DNA from: Hymenoscyphus infarciens | Taxonomy: Eukaryota; Ascomycota; Leotiomycetes; Helotiales; Helotiaceae | NCBI GenBank assembly: GCA_001414345.1 | Contig: LLCB01000001.1 | Coordinates: 1-64,000 of the forward strand | Direction: 5' to 3' | Length of the DNA: 64,000 bases | Part shown: positions 42,889 through 54,736 of the stretch, piece after piece | How the letters are laid out: each line of letters begins with the position of its first letter | How positions within the stretch are numbered: position 1 is the stretch's first letter | Notes under the pieces: model-generated | What the model was told of the DNA's origin: nothing | Database searches by the model: none | Seen by the model: only the letters and a program-made list of their open reading frames with translations | Position numbers and translations under genes: made by a program

Positions 42889-45104
42889 GTTCGATGAGGT
42901 TATGAGGGAAGGACTTGGAGGAACTAGGAGCGGAGTTTAGGATTCTCCGAGTGTGTTTTTACCACAGCGAATATGACGAATAACGACTTTGTTCATTGAA
43001 TTTCTCTCTCTCTTCTACTTATATCCTCGATTCACTATATTCATTAATTTCAAGACAAGCAAACTTTAGCAGAATTTTTGTCTGCAAGCGACTCACAACA
43101 ACATATCAGATATTATATGTCGAGAAGCTAACTCCGCAAGCTTTGCAATTACCCGAAGAGTGCAGCGCGCAAAACAATACTTAGGCCACTCAAGGCAAAG
43201 CATGGTCAAGATACCATTATATCTATTCAAAAATTGACAGCTTAGTTTTCCTCAAATCCACTTGACGCTCGTAGTTTCCACACGTCCAGTTACACTTGTC
43301 GTCCAGGACGATATGATAGAAAATCATTACCCAACTGTGATCTTTCTCTCAAGTTCTTCACTGCACTGACCTCATTCTCAGCCCCCTCTTACACAGGAGA
43401 CCATTCTACTGTCGAAAGAATCTCCATCCACAATCGCGTTTATACTTTCAAAATCTCGATATTGTCGACTGGAAATGATTCAGTCACTAAATAATACTTG
43501 TCCTAGCCTTTCAAATTCCCTCCTCCCGCGCGAAAATTTCTTCTGTAAGGAGACTTTCAATGCAGCTTCTAGGAAGTGCATCCGAAACTTACCACCAGGG
43601 GTTTTCACTCTCTCGCGGCAGGATTTCACAGCTTCTACATCCTTCTCTTCTGAATGTATTATATCCTTGTCATCCAAGTGCAGCACTGCTCACATTCACG
43701 TTTTCAACTAGGAAGGGAGTGCGTTTTAAGCTTTAATGGCTTGCTTAGCATTAAAATAACCCGACAAGCATGTGCTTGTTTATGTAGCAGCAAAATGAGC
43801 GTATAAAGTAGTCAAGTACTAGAAGTTACGATTTCGGCTACTTGGGCTACTTCAATAATACCAAATAATTGATTACAAAACAACCACCGGTCGGAAACAC
43901 TTTCTTTCCAGACAGAATGATAAATGTAATTGCGCTCTTTAGTTGCTTCGAAGGAATTGTAAGTTTATGGACGTGGTGGCCGTATAAGTAAATGAAGTCT
44001 ATACTCTCAATACATCTCCCCCCTATACAACAATGAAAACTTTTAAGTAGATAGATAGTCTAGCGATGGATATTAAAGCGAGAGTAAAAATAACAGGTTC
44101 GCTCCTTTCTTGCACCTAGCTCTCGTTCTTCCAGCGTAATAGAGTAATTCAAAGTAAGTATCCTAAACACTTGGAACAAATTAGAATATTGACCCCGGTG
44201 TTTAGAACAATCAAGCTCAAGTGTCCTAATTTATTTGGTAATTGAAGTTAGAATAACCAGGTCTTTACTACCGCTCTTGATATCCACTGGAAGATGGGAT
44301 AGAGCTTATTACCTTATAGAAATTCAAGTTTTCCAACAATTGAAATCTGTTCTGTGACCAAGGAATCTTAGTTTTCGAAGGTTAGAAGCAGCTATACGTT
44401 GAATTCTAGTCTCCCTACTTTATCATCTACTGAAACCCAACTTATCCAACTCTCATTCTCTCAATTTCCTGGTACAGTTTTCTTAGAGAGTCCTAATTTT
44501 CCTCTGTCCCCCAGTCGCCCTTGAATAATAAGACCCCAGAATTTTTGAAAGCGAAAAAGAGGAAGACAAGCAACGAGGTTCTCGAGGGGGGGGGGGATTC
44601 ATATGGTATATAGAAGAAGTACCATGGCACAAATTTCACTTTTACATACCTCCTACTCTCTTCACATCAATGACTCGTCTACAAAAACATCAAGGGAAAA
44701 AAAGGGGGTAACTAACCCTAAATCCCAAGGGTGAATGCAATCCATATCAATCTCTTATGCAATGTACAAAAGCACATCGTCTCGCTCGATTGATCCACCC
44801 CAAACCCTCCTTCAGTCAACCCAATAAACACTTTTCCGTCAAATCCACCCGTTTCTAAATCCCATCTCACTCAACTCAATCGCGACTCAATCCAGAGCTA
44901 ACCCGTAAAATCAAAAGACTCGAAGTAATCAAAAAATCAAAGTAACCCCCAACACCACCACCGCGCTCATAAAAATGCAAAACAAACCAGCCTCCATCAA
45001 CCCCCATCAACAAAAAGATTCTTATATAAAAAACAACACGTATGAACAACCCCCTTTTCCCACTTTCCTCAACAAACCCCCACCACTAACACCATTCAGA
45101 TGTC
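42889..45104. other. Gene-free spacer between convergent genes
   Basis: 2.2 kb without a supportable gene. It holds the dispersed repeat at about 44162-44240 and a run of twelve G near 44585-44596. Confidence 0.5.
44162..44240 (+). repeat. Short dispersed repeat, copy 2
   Basis: The core is CAAATTAGAATATTGACCCC, then GGTGTTTAGAACAATCAAG, preceded by CCTAAACACTTGGAA. It aligns with copies at 11930-12000 (opposite strand) and 58591-58680. Confidence 0.5.
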
Positions 45105-48100
45105 TTAACCAGCAGTAGTCAAAACATAAGAAGTAATAGCACTCATCCTCTCACTCGTCAACTTGAGACTGACCCTCAGCAGCTCCTGCACAACCTCCGG
45201 ATCCGCCTTTTGCAATTTCTCCCAATTCTCGCGATTCATAACCCAACAGACGGAGTCCCGTTCAGCCTGCACAGTCGCAGTGCGATCCGTGTCAGAGAAG
45301 AAGGGGAGTTCGCCACATGTAGTTCCGGCAACGATACTTTCAAAGTACTTACCCTGTGGGAGTTCGTAATCCGCGCGAAGGATACCCTCTTGGAGGAGGT
45401 AAAATCCATTTGCGACTTCGCCGGAATGGTAGAGGATAGTACCGGCGAGGTACTCTTTCTTGATGAAGAAAGGGGTGAGTCGGAACCAGAAATCTTCATT
45501 CTTTTCGGTGAGTCCTTGGAAGGATTGTAGGAGAAGACGTAGTGGTTCTTTGAAGTTTGCATATCGAGTATCTTGCGGACTATCGTCAAGAGTTGTAGTG
45601 GCTGCTTTTTGAAGCTGGCTGCGTCTGGGAGAACTGAATTGTGCATCGATGGAATGCTCAGCCGGTTTGATTTGGCCTGGAACCTCGAGATTGATAGGGG
45701 CATTCCTGATGCTTCGTGCTGCTTTGCTGGAATAGAGCGTCTTTAACAACTCATTTTCGCAACTTTCCAATGCCGAATTGAGATCTTCAAATAGCTTAAC
45801 TTCAAGTCCCACGTTGGTTAATGTTGTAGCGAAAGGACCTCCAGATATCACGCCACTGAAGACGACCGTCACACCCTTTTTGGTGAACATCCTGTTTAAT
45901 CGATTGAAGGCTTCAGCTGCAGAATAATCAATTCCGGTGACGTGCCAAAGATCCAATACCAAGAATCGAATCGGCCGTTTATTGAAGGCTTCATCATCGA
46001 CCAATGCACGTAGGCGATCTTCGACGCTGACAATTGTACCGAAGAAAAGATACCCAGCAAGCTTTGTGACGTGAACCTGCTGTCCGGCTTTACGAAGAAA
46101 GCCGGATTGGGTGGGGTTTCTTCGCACAGTAGATCCCGCAATCTCACCAGAGTAAGATGCTCTGATGGCAGGAATCCTCGAGGACTGGATCGTGAGGGAC
46201 ACCATGGCAAGTGTGACTCCGACAAATATGCCAACGACGAAATCGTAAATGCCCATGATCAAGACAATGAAAAGTACCTGTAGGACTATTAGCATCAGAA
46301 GTTCGAATAGAACAATTGGGACTTGTTTGTAAACTTACGGTGAGGTACTCGAGCCAGTTTAGCCCCTTCCTTGGCTTCCACAAGGCTTCGACCATTAGCT
46401 CAAATCCAAGAAGAAAAATCAGACATCCGACCATCATCACCGGGATGAAGCCAATAAGTGATGGCCCTATTAGCATAACTCCAACTGTTCCGGCAGCGAG
46501 CATAATTCCTGCGAGGCGACTATTACCGCCACTTCTGTAGAACATCACACTATTGGCATATACCAGGTAGTTTTGAATGCTACCTACGAAACCAGAAAGA
46601 GCATTTGATATACCATGTGCGACGAGTTCGCGGTCAAGGCTCAAATCGTCTTCTTTCACACTAAAACCAAGGGATGGAACATTGATTGGGACATGCAAAA
46701 TACCGAAGAAAGTAAGGGAGAGAATTGATGGTATAGTCTCCACGATTGCCTCCCAGTCTACCAGTTTAAAGTCTATACCAGTCAGTCGTTCTCCAATAAG
46801 AAAAAACTCGTAGAAGGATTAGAGCATACCGTATAAAGTGTAAAAGTACCACCAGGGCTCTCCTGATTCTGGGCCTTCAAAGATCCAACCTTTTTGGGTC
46901 AAATTGCCGAGATCCAATTCATCAAGTGAAAACACAAAAAAGTAGAAGATGGCTGGAATGGTCAAGATATATCCCGGCATAAAGTATCGGTTCGAGAAAA
47001 CTTGCTCCCCTCGAAACAGAATCAATGCAAGCACGAGTGGTATGATCCATAAAGCTATAGTGTCGGATTGGAATAACCTGTGAAGGGTGTCAAGGTTATA
47101 CTCGAGATTGCCATCAATGCGAGCAGTGACTTCGATGCCGGTTGCAACAAGAAAGAAGCCAACACCACCAATGCACCCTGTTAAAATATGCCTGGGAATA
47201 AACCCGACAAGATATCCACAGCCAGTAATTCCCATGCCAAAGAAGACAATGCCTGTGACAATAGAGCTGATCGCATATGCGGTGATGGTGGTTGCGATGA
47301 CAGCTTTGGGGTTTTCTTCCCCAACTTTAGCCATGATCACAAAAGCCATCTTGTGAAAGAATGGCACAACCTCGATCTGTGACACAATTAGTACTGTACT
47401 ACATAGATTACGGACTAGAGCAAACGAACCATCTCAGAACCAACCCCTCCCTTGAAGCGACTTGCACCACATGAGTAGACCAGTTGGGATACAACACAAC
47501 TGACGTAAAACATGGATATGCCAGCCGAACCTAATTTCTCAAAGATGGGTTGACCTAAGGGAAACAAGATCATACCTAGAAAATTAAGGTTAGCATGGTC
47601 CTTTTAGTACTCGGCAGACAAGCATTTCCCCCGCACTGGTGAGCAAGTGACCAAAGAACAATTTAAATGCATACCATACGATAAGGCATCCAGAACGTTG
47701 AGTAACAGGCCGAGAATGACTGCCGGGAGGCACGCAGCAGGTGCAAGTACAGCATTATCCCAAATGGCCTTCTTATCCCAACTTTTGGGGTTGACAATAG
47801 TCCGAGCAATGTGTATGCCTTTTTCCCGGGGCCATTGTGCGACATTACGCAGCTTGGGCCACGAAGGAGACCTTCGAACAGCTTGCTCTTCAAGATCATC
47901 CTCTCCCGCTATGTAGTCTGGGTGATGTGGTTGGAGTTCGGGGTGTTTTGGTTTCCTTTGCAACAATGGTGTTCGTTCATCCTCCACAACACCGTCTGCT
48001 TTTATTATCAATCGTCTTTGGTCCGGCTCCATATCACCTCCATTGTTATTTATTACTGACTTCCTAGAAGCCTTTCCGTTCTGAGCATTGTCCGTTGGTG

Positions 48101-48899
48101 ATGTGCTTGGTGGGGACCGTCTCAACATCTTCGCGAGGGCAGAATTGCCCGGGCGATCGGTAGGTGATCCGCCATTGTCTGGTGAGGCAGGTTCGGAAAC
48201 TTCGTGTATGGTTTCGTGTTGTAACGGCTCTCCTAAGTTTGTGGAAGACTCGTGTTCGGATGGGTTGTTAAAGTATGCCTCAAGGTTGGTTTGAACGCTT
48301 CGACGTGGAGGCGAGGGACTATGGATGGAACCTCGATCGGAAAGAGCATAGGAGGCAAGTTCGGCCGTGTCTTCTCGCACGCTCTGAGAGTACTGGGCAT
48401 TGTCCACGGGAGCTGTTGGGTTGTTAGCAAGTTGCAAGTCGCATCATTCAGAAAAATCGAACTTGCCTATCGGACCGCGATAAGAAAGCATGTGAACCGA
48501 GGATCGGGTTGGTTCTCTTGGGCCAGAGGCGCTGAATGGATTGAGGGCAGAGGATAAAGTGGCATCGTGAGAGCGTAAAGAGCCATGCTGGGGCTCGGAA
48601 AGATGGGTATCGTGGTTGTTGTCGGAAGAGCCTGGAATGAATCTTGGGCTGGAGTGAGAGGTGGTGGAATATGCTCGAGCCTTTCGAAAGGAGCCGAAGT
48701 TGTGAGTTGGCTCATACATGGGGATGGGTCGGGAAGGAGGGACGCAGCTGTCCTCCAACCACGTCAATACTTCTGAACGGAAGCGCAACTTGGGAGATTG
48801 AAGATGTCTGTCGGGTGTGAGAAAGAAAGCAGAAATTTTGGACACCAAAAAATTGACGATCCTGTTCAATCGACTAGACGGGAGCGAGAGACGGACCAC
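45105..48899 (-). CDS. VSB1: SulP/STAS/cNMP-domain vacuolar transporter (VSB1-like)
   Basis: Six exons: 48467-48899, 47675-48412, 47430-47575, 46830-47376, 46339-46772 and 45105-46277, giving 1156 residues. A long Ser/Pro-rich N-terminus is followed by a SulP membrane region ([57 protein letters not shown] and [20 protein letters not shown]). A STAS domain comes next ([20 protein letters not shown]), and finally a cyclic-nucleotide-binding-like fold ([20 protein letters not shown] and [15 protein letters not shown]). This domain order is that of yeast Vsb1 (YGR125W), needed for vacuolar storage of basic amino acids, so a vacuolar role rather than sulfate uptake is inferred. The first intron (48413-48466) has a GC donor, GCAAGT. 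An alternative start lies at 48719 ([11 protein letters not shown]). Confidence 0.92.
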
Positions 48900-50923
48900 T
48901 AGGTAGGGGCCCTTGCTAAAGCTTAAGCCGGTATTGACTTATGACGCGATTGACAATCTTGACGGCATTGAGAAAGACCAAGTCGGCAGGACAAATGGCT
49001 GGTGATAGCAAAAAGGATATCTTGAAAAGGAGGGCCGAAGAAGTGAATGGGAGGTGAAGGATATAGAAGTAGGGATGTTGCGATGTTGAGGGGATTACTT
49101 ATGAGGTGGAGGGAAAGTCTTGCCTTGCCTGGGACCAGGATTCTGCTTGAAGTCAGTCTCCTAGGAGGCTAGGAGTCTAGGACTTTGCCAAATGCTATCC
49201 CCAGCAGCATCCACTTTGCATGCAATCTAGAGTCTAGTCCAAGGAAATCTAGGAGATCTACCCGTTGCGTCGTAGACCCTGGAATTAGTGTAGTGTACAT
49301 GTACAAGTAGTGTCTATCTTCTCCAAAGAGGGCCAAGAGGGCGACTAGAAAAGTAGAACCAGTAAGGAAGAGCTAGCAATATGGCCAAGCGAAGCTCGCA
49401 AGAGGAGGTGAGGTGATGGGTTGTTGCAGCTGCCAACGTGGACGAGATGGAGGCGTCCGGTCAAAGTCTGTCAAGAGGTTGCTTCGCTTCTGCCGACTGA
49501 TGGAGGGAGCTTAGCTTAGGGGGGGGGCGCAGGGGGGTGGTGAGGAGGGGGAATTCTTGCCCCGCCACAGCCGCATGCCATTTCACCATTTGCCTCAGCA
49601 GCAAGCAAGCAACACTGCTCTACCCTCGTTGCACAAACCAACGGTCATTCATCACATCATCGGTGAAAGCACAATCATTTCTGCGTATTCAACGTGTTGG
49701 CAATATGTTCTCATTTGTCATATCAATTAGGTGATGCGTGTAAGCTACAATGCTACATGACCAGAATGGCACCTCTGTACCGAAGAAAATACTTCCCCAT
49801 CACTTTTCTAATTCTGGTGCCACAACTAATTTTGGTACAGGTGATTTTTTTTTTACCAGGGTTCAAATGGAGGGTGGCGTCTTGATGCAGCAGATTTTCT
49901 CCTCCTCCTTTTTACTCTCCGAACCGAGTCTCCGTCTTGTTGCCAATCACTCACACCCCCTCTATAGCAAGGAAAACACCAATTATAATCTAGAGGTGCC
50001 GTACGTGAGCCCCCTCTTAAACGACCTCGATTTTATGCCCGAACCGTCCAAAATGCAACAGAGTTTTCCGAAGTGCTTTAGCTACATTGCACAGCATAGC
50101 GTTGGATCTGGTGGATGGCAGGACAAGCGAAATATTAGGTACTCGATACAACCTTCTCCACGTTCTCTTCCTCCCACGACACGGTATATGAGGACAAGAA
50201 GAGGAGAGAAGGCTCACAGAGAAAAAAAACATACGCCAACCTCCATATTATTTATCCCCGCACCACCATGCAATGAAACAACTCCATCATAACTTCGGGA
50301 GCAATCACCGGCATGCCGGTAAACGCCATCCATCTCTCATTCGCTCCCATTTTCATTGCGATTTTCTGCTGTTCTCATGATTTGCTGAAAAGTCGTCATT
50401 GCCTCCCCAGCCCTCTCTCTCGTAGAGTGGGAATACAGCGCTTATGCACAACACAGAATTCTCCAAATGATCTATTACCAGTCTTCTGATATCTCATCCT
50501 TCAAATTCATCACCAGTTCGCGAGAACTGATTCCCCAATAAATATATCAGATACAACTCCACAGTTAGCCGCATCCCCGCTTCCGTGCTAGAGGGTTTTC
50601 ACCCAACGAGATCCACACATGGGCCAATGCACAGGAAAGGACTCCAACATGTCTGCAATTGAGCCCCACCAGAGTTCCAATTCTCTTCATTTCAACCCCT
50701 ACGAGCCACCCCCACGGCGGATCGTCTCGCGGCTTGAATTCCGAATATCCACAAACCCCTCCTTCTAGTTCTATGTCCGGGTGGTATGCCGCTCATAGAT
50801 GAATGGCAGAGTTCAATGTATTGAGCCTGCATTGTTCAAGCTTCTCCTCATTCTTCAACGCGTCCTCTTTCTATCATAGACGTCCGAAGTCGCTGTTTGG
50901 TGCTTCGATTCCCGATTTACTCC
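48900..50923. other. Spacer: VSB1 promoter and Psf1 3' flank
   Basis: 2.0 kb with no supportable gene. A frame at 49750-50292 is open, but it has no protein-like composition and no neighbour exon. Confidence 0.5.
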
Positions 50924-51855
50924 TCAGCTGAGCTTTTGCAGATACCCTTGTGCAATTAAACGTTCCACATCTCCCTGCCTGACATAGAATTGCGAATTCT
51001 TGGTTAGGTTGATTGTCCTATATGCAATTAGTATCTCGTCTCAACTTCAAACAAACATGCCAACCCTCCACCCCCAAGCCCTCTCAATCCCATGCTCCTA
51101 AACAAACTTCCCACAAGCCAAGCCAATGGCCTTGAGCAAGCCCTCCAGCATATGCCCAAGCATCTCCAATTGGACTGTGTAAACCAGAAAAGAAAGGGAG
51201 AAAACCAACCCATACTCCGTCTGAATCTCCCCCGCATCCTTCAATACCCTAACATCAATAAACAAATCCCTAGGCGGCTCCAAACTCCCCGTCAAATCAA
51301 CATCCGTCCACCTTCCCTTATACGCCGCCAACAAATCCCCATAAAGCCTAACATACTCCTCCTCTTCGGGAGAGATACTACTCGTGTTCCCCTCTCCATT
51401 TCCTTCTGCCCCTCCTCTTCCCCCTTCCCCATTTACGCCCCCCGAGCCATTCCCTCCTTCCTGTGCCAACTCCCCCAAATCCACACCCTCCCAAACCATC
51501 TCCTCCAGTTTATCACATCGCGTCCGATGGTATGCGAGCAAACAACGCTTGTTACGACGCATACACAGATGATCGACGAGGAGCGTACATGCTGTTGCTG
51601 GGTCCTGGGAGGGATCGATAGAGCCGTTGTGTTGGTGGAGGATTTGGGAGACGTCTTTTGAGAGGTCGAGGACTTCGCGGGTGCAGAGGCGGATTAGTTC
51701 GGTTTGGTAGGTGGGGAGGTGGGTTAGTTTTTGGGTGCGTTTGGCGTGTTGGACCTGTGAGAGAGAGAGAGACAGGTTAGAGACGGGTCCGGAGGGGGGT
51801 GAATTGAGGGGAGGGAGGGGGAGCTTACGAGTTTGAGGCCCGCGTCTCCGTACAT
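50924..51855 (-). CDS. PSF1: GINS complex subunit Psf1
   Basis: Three exons: 51829-51855, 51210-51754 and 50924-51017, giving 221 residues (yeast 208). The short first exon encodes MYGDAGLKL, the family N-terminus. Then follow VQHAKRTQKLTHLPTYQTEL, a VDHLCMRRNKRCLLAYHRTR helix typical of Psf1, and the B-domain end NLTKNSQFYVRQGDVERLIA with QGYLQKLS. A Gly/Glu/Asn-rich insert (about 110-140) is fungus-specific. GINS binds Cdc45 and MCM2-7 to form the replicative helicase. Intron 1 ends in a long CT tract; intron 2 (192 bp) uses a GTTGGT donor and its junction is supported by the conserved TEYG-TINLTKNS join. Confidence 0.93.
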
Positions 51856-53032
51856 TTTGTTCGAGAGGGTTGCTGACTTTGATTAGGGGTGCAATTGAAG
51901 TCTTGTCAAGTCTTGCGCGTATATTTTGATCGCGCTTGGGGGACGCGATGAGGGGTTCGCAATTGGGCCTTAGCACCTTCCCTTCAGGGTTCTTAGTGAT
52001 GCGAGTGATATCACGTGTGAACTCTAAATCACTCTCGTCGCATCACAATTGACAGCGTCACTCTAGACATGACTCTCTTGACATGATGCTCACTATTTTC
52101 AACGCATCACTACCCTCACCCATCAATTCGCCTGTAGCTCCTTTTATTTACAGTACCACCGGCTACCCACTAGCTAAGCTGGGTCAGTCGGGTCTCAGAA
52201 ACGGCAAGCTGCAGGACAATGCCATTCTTTTAAAGGGGAACGAAGTCCTCCCCGAGAAGCTTCTTTTTTGATCTTGAATCACTTGGTTCTCGCTATTTGT
52301 ATTGGCATTACTCTGGAGCTTCTATTTGTTGTTTCTGTTATACTTGACCTACTTGGATTTAGATTACGAAGGGAAAGAAAAGGGAGACATATTGAGTAAG
52401 AATCCCGGCCATCGCTCTGCATACACCCAAGCGAACAAATAAATTGATTATGCGAACGATTTAGAATATCAAGAGTCATCGGTCCCAGCTGTTCCAAATC
52501 TCTTAGTACAATTGATTCCATTGTTCCAGGGTTTCTAGCACAATGCCCTTCGCAGAACGATGTCCAAAACTCTTACAACAACATTCACGATTCACGATTC
52601 AAATTCACGACAAAACCCACAATTTTTTCGACTCTACCCCATACATATCCTCGACTACGCCGCAAGCATCAATAAAACCACACGACTACCCAAATGAGAA
52701 GTCCTCACAACATAAATCCACCAACTCCCCCAAAGAGCCTACTTTTACAAGAAGATACAACACCCTTAAGCTTGCGCTCTTCGATAACTTTCTAACTACA
52801 ATGGATGATCATCTATCCAGATGTTTATTGTGCCCAAACTCTTTCTTTCCCAAGGACCAAATGCAATAAAACTCCTTGAAAGTTGTAAGAAAACCAGGAA
52901 ACGAAACAATCAATGTCGACCTCCAACGCCATACGTCGCTGCCAAAGAAGATGCATCAAAATTCCTCCTCATTTTTCCTAGAACAGCTTCGTCTATGGTG
53001 TTCTATGTTGATCCAGGAGGTTGCGAGGAATC
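51856..53032. other. Spacer: PSF1 promoter and HMG-gene 3' flank
   Basis: 1.2 kb without a supportable gene. Confidence 0.5.
51943..51948 (-). promoter_or_regulatory. Possible MBF-type ACGCG site upstream of PSF1
   Basis: ACGCGA occurs about 90 bp upstream of the start codon, and a second ACGCG core (as CGCGT on the plus strand) lies near 51916-51920. MBF (Mbp1/Swi6) cores are common in replication genes. The motif is short, so this is suggestive only. Confidence 0.3.
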
Positions 53033-54736
53033 TCATTCTCCTTCCATCCATTTATCAAACTCTTGCCCGCCATCCATGGATTCAACATGCCAACCATCCT
53101 GGTGCCCTTTGAGAACACCCATATGCGGATCGTGAAGTGGCATTCCCTCCTGGTTGGGCTCAGCATCTGAAAACGCCATGACTGGATCGCCTAAACTGGG
53201 ATCAATCAAGCCAGCGCCATAGGGTGGGGGAACGAATTTCTGGTCCTCGAATTGTGTATCCCCAAAATATATTACTTCCGGACCGCGATCACCATAAGCA
53301 TTATCGTTGAAGGCACCTTGACTCGTGAGTAACGAAGGATCAATCTTTTGTTCTCCGCCGGCTGGAGCAACATGGTTCATACCATCAAATTGTTGTTGAT
53401 GAGACATCATTCCATTCATGATATCGAACTCATTTGAGCCACCTGGGAGTCCGAGGAAAGAATGTACACCAGGCGCTTGGGTCTTTTTGAGAAGCACATC
53501 TTCCGCCGAACAATAATTGCCAAGGTCGTAGTTGGGATTCGGTCGTATCGTTTGTTCGTAATATTCACCTCCTGTCAAAAGGGACTGGTATTGCGGTGGT
53601 GGTTTCATTTGAGGGTTACTGGTGCTGAAATGCGATGAGTTCATGGGTCTTCCTTCAGCATAACTTGGTTCCATGGAGCTCCCTCTCGAATTTGAATACC
53701 TGTATGCAGACCCCGTCGGTGGATACATAACTGGTTGATTGCGCTGAGCAAGAGGCGAAGACTTGATCTTTTTCCGACTACGTCCCTCCTGCCAATCATA
53801 ATCCTCGAGGTCCGAATCTTCGTCTGGTCCTGGAGATTTTCGCTTCCCACCCTTGGCTGCTCCGGGTTTCGAGGGCGAGAATTTGTAGCCTGGATGTGCG
53901 TTTTGGTGGTTGATTCGTTCCATTCGCGCCCATTCGTTGAACTTCTCCTTGACGTGATCGGGTTCTATTGGCCAATGTTCACCACACATGGAAGAGACGA
54001 CTTGATGGTTGTGATTCAGTGCTATCTCTTTAGCCCGGTGTTGGTAGCATTTTCGGTATAGCATAAAGGAGTTCATTGGTCGCTTGACTCTCCCTGGTTG
54101 TTTTCCTTCGTCGACTTCTTTTCTTCGGACCTCGGCGGAGCGGTTCACATATGCTTCGATATCCTCCATGGGGTTATGTTCGAACCCTTTTGTCAGCTCG
54201 CTGAGGGGTACCAGTGGTACGTTCTTCTCCGACTTGATCTTTTCCTTCTTTGGTCTTTTTGGTTTCGGCGATTTCTCAACTCTGGATCGTGATTCGGTTT
54301 TGGGTCGCAGATGTTGATTAGGTCTTTGCATGAGTCCACTTCTCGTCCGTATCATATCGTGTCCACCCATTGAAGGCGTTGGCGGTGATGTTGCGGGTGT
54401 GTTGTACTGGTCTGAATAGCCGAAGATGTCTGCATTGTCCTAATTTGGTGTCAGTGGAAATGGTATCGCAATGGGCAATACCATGCAACTCACGTATGGC
54501 ATCCCATGGCCTGGTTCAAGGTACTGCTGTGTATATTGATACCCGGACTGGGGACGAGGCGCAACACTGGGTGGACGACTTTGTGAGGGATGAGGCGATC
54601 CGTAGTTGGAATGAAGTCTTCCTCCTTCACTGTGATCGTATTGATCTGGATAAGAGGTATTCGAGTTATGCTGAAGGAGATGATGGAGTCCGGGCATCAG
54701 CTCGCCATTATTCGATGTCGGCGGAGAAAGAGGCAT
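53033..54736 (-). CDS. HMG-box transcription factor (MATA-HMG class)
   Basis: Exons 54494-54736 and 53033-54439, with an intron at 54440-54493, give 549 residues. The HMG box (about residues 197-268) reads GRVKRPMNSFMLYRKCYQHR, then NHNHQVVSSMCGEHWPIEPD and NEWARMERINHQNAHPGYKF, followed by SPSK. This MATA-type box binds bent DNA, as in MAT1-2-1 and Ste11-type regulators of mating. A Lys/Arg-rich stretch precedes it (PKPKRPKKEKIKSEK), a likely nuclear signal, and a basic RKKIK lies after it. The length, the long C-terminal region and the lack of MAT-locus neighbours (APN2, SLA2) argue against a mating-type gene; an Ste11/FMF-1-like regulator is my best guess. The upstream spacer is unusually long. 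Confidence 0.88.

Noticed and set aside
45105..48899. Plasma-membrane sulfate permease
   Set aside because: The additional C-terminal cNMP-like domain and long N-terminus match the Vsb1-type vacuolar group better than SUL1/SUL2-type permeases.
49537..50292. Plus-strand frames up to 180 codons
   Set aside because: Composition is not protein-like (His/Ser/Pro mixture). It lies between the VSB1 start and the Psf1 end without splice support.
53033..54736. HMG-box gene as MAT1-2-1 of a mating-type locus
   Set aside because: Neighbours are not APN2/SLA2 and the protein is longer than usual MAT1-2-1 proteins.
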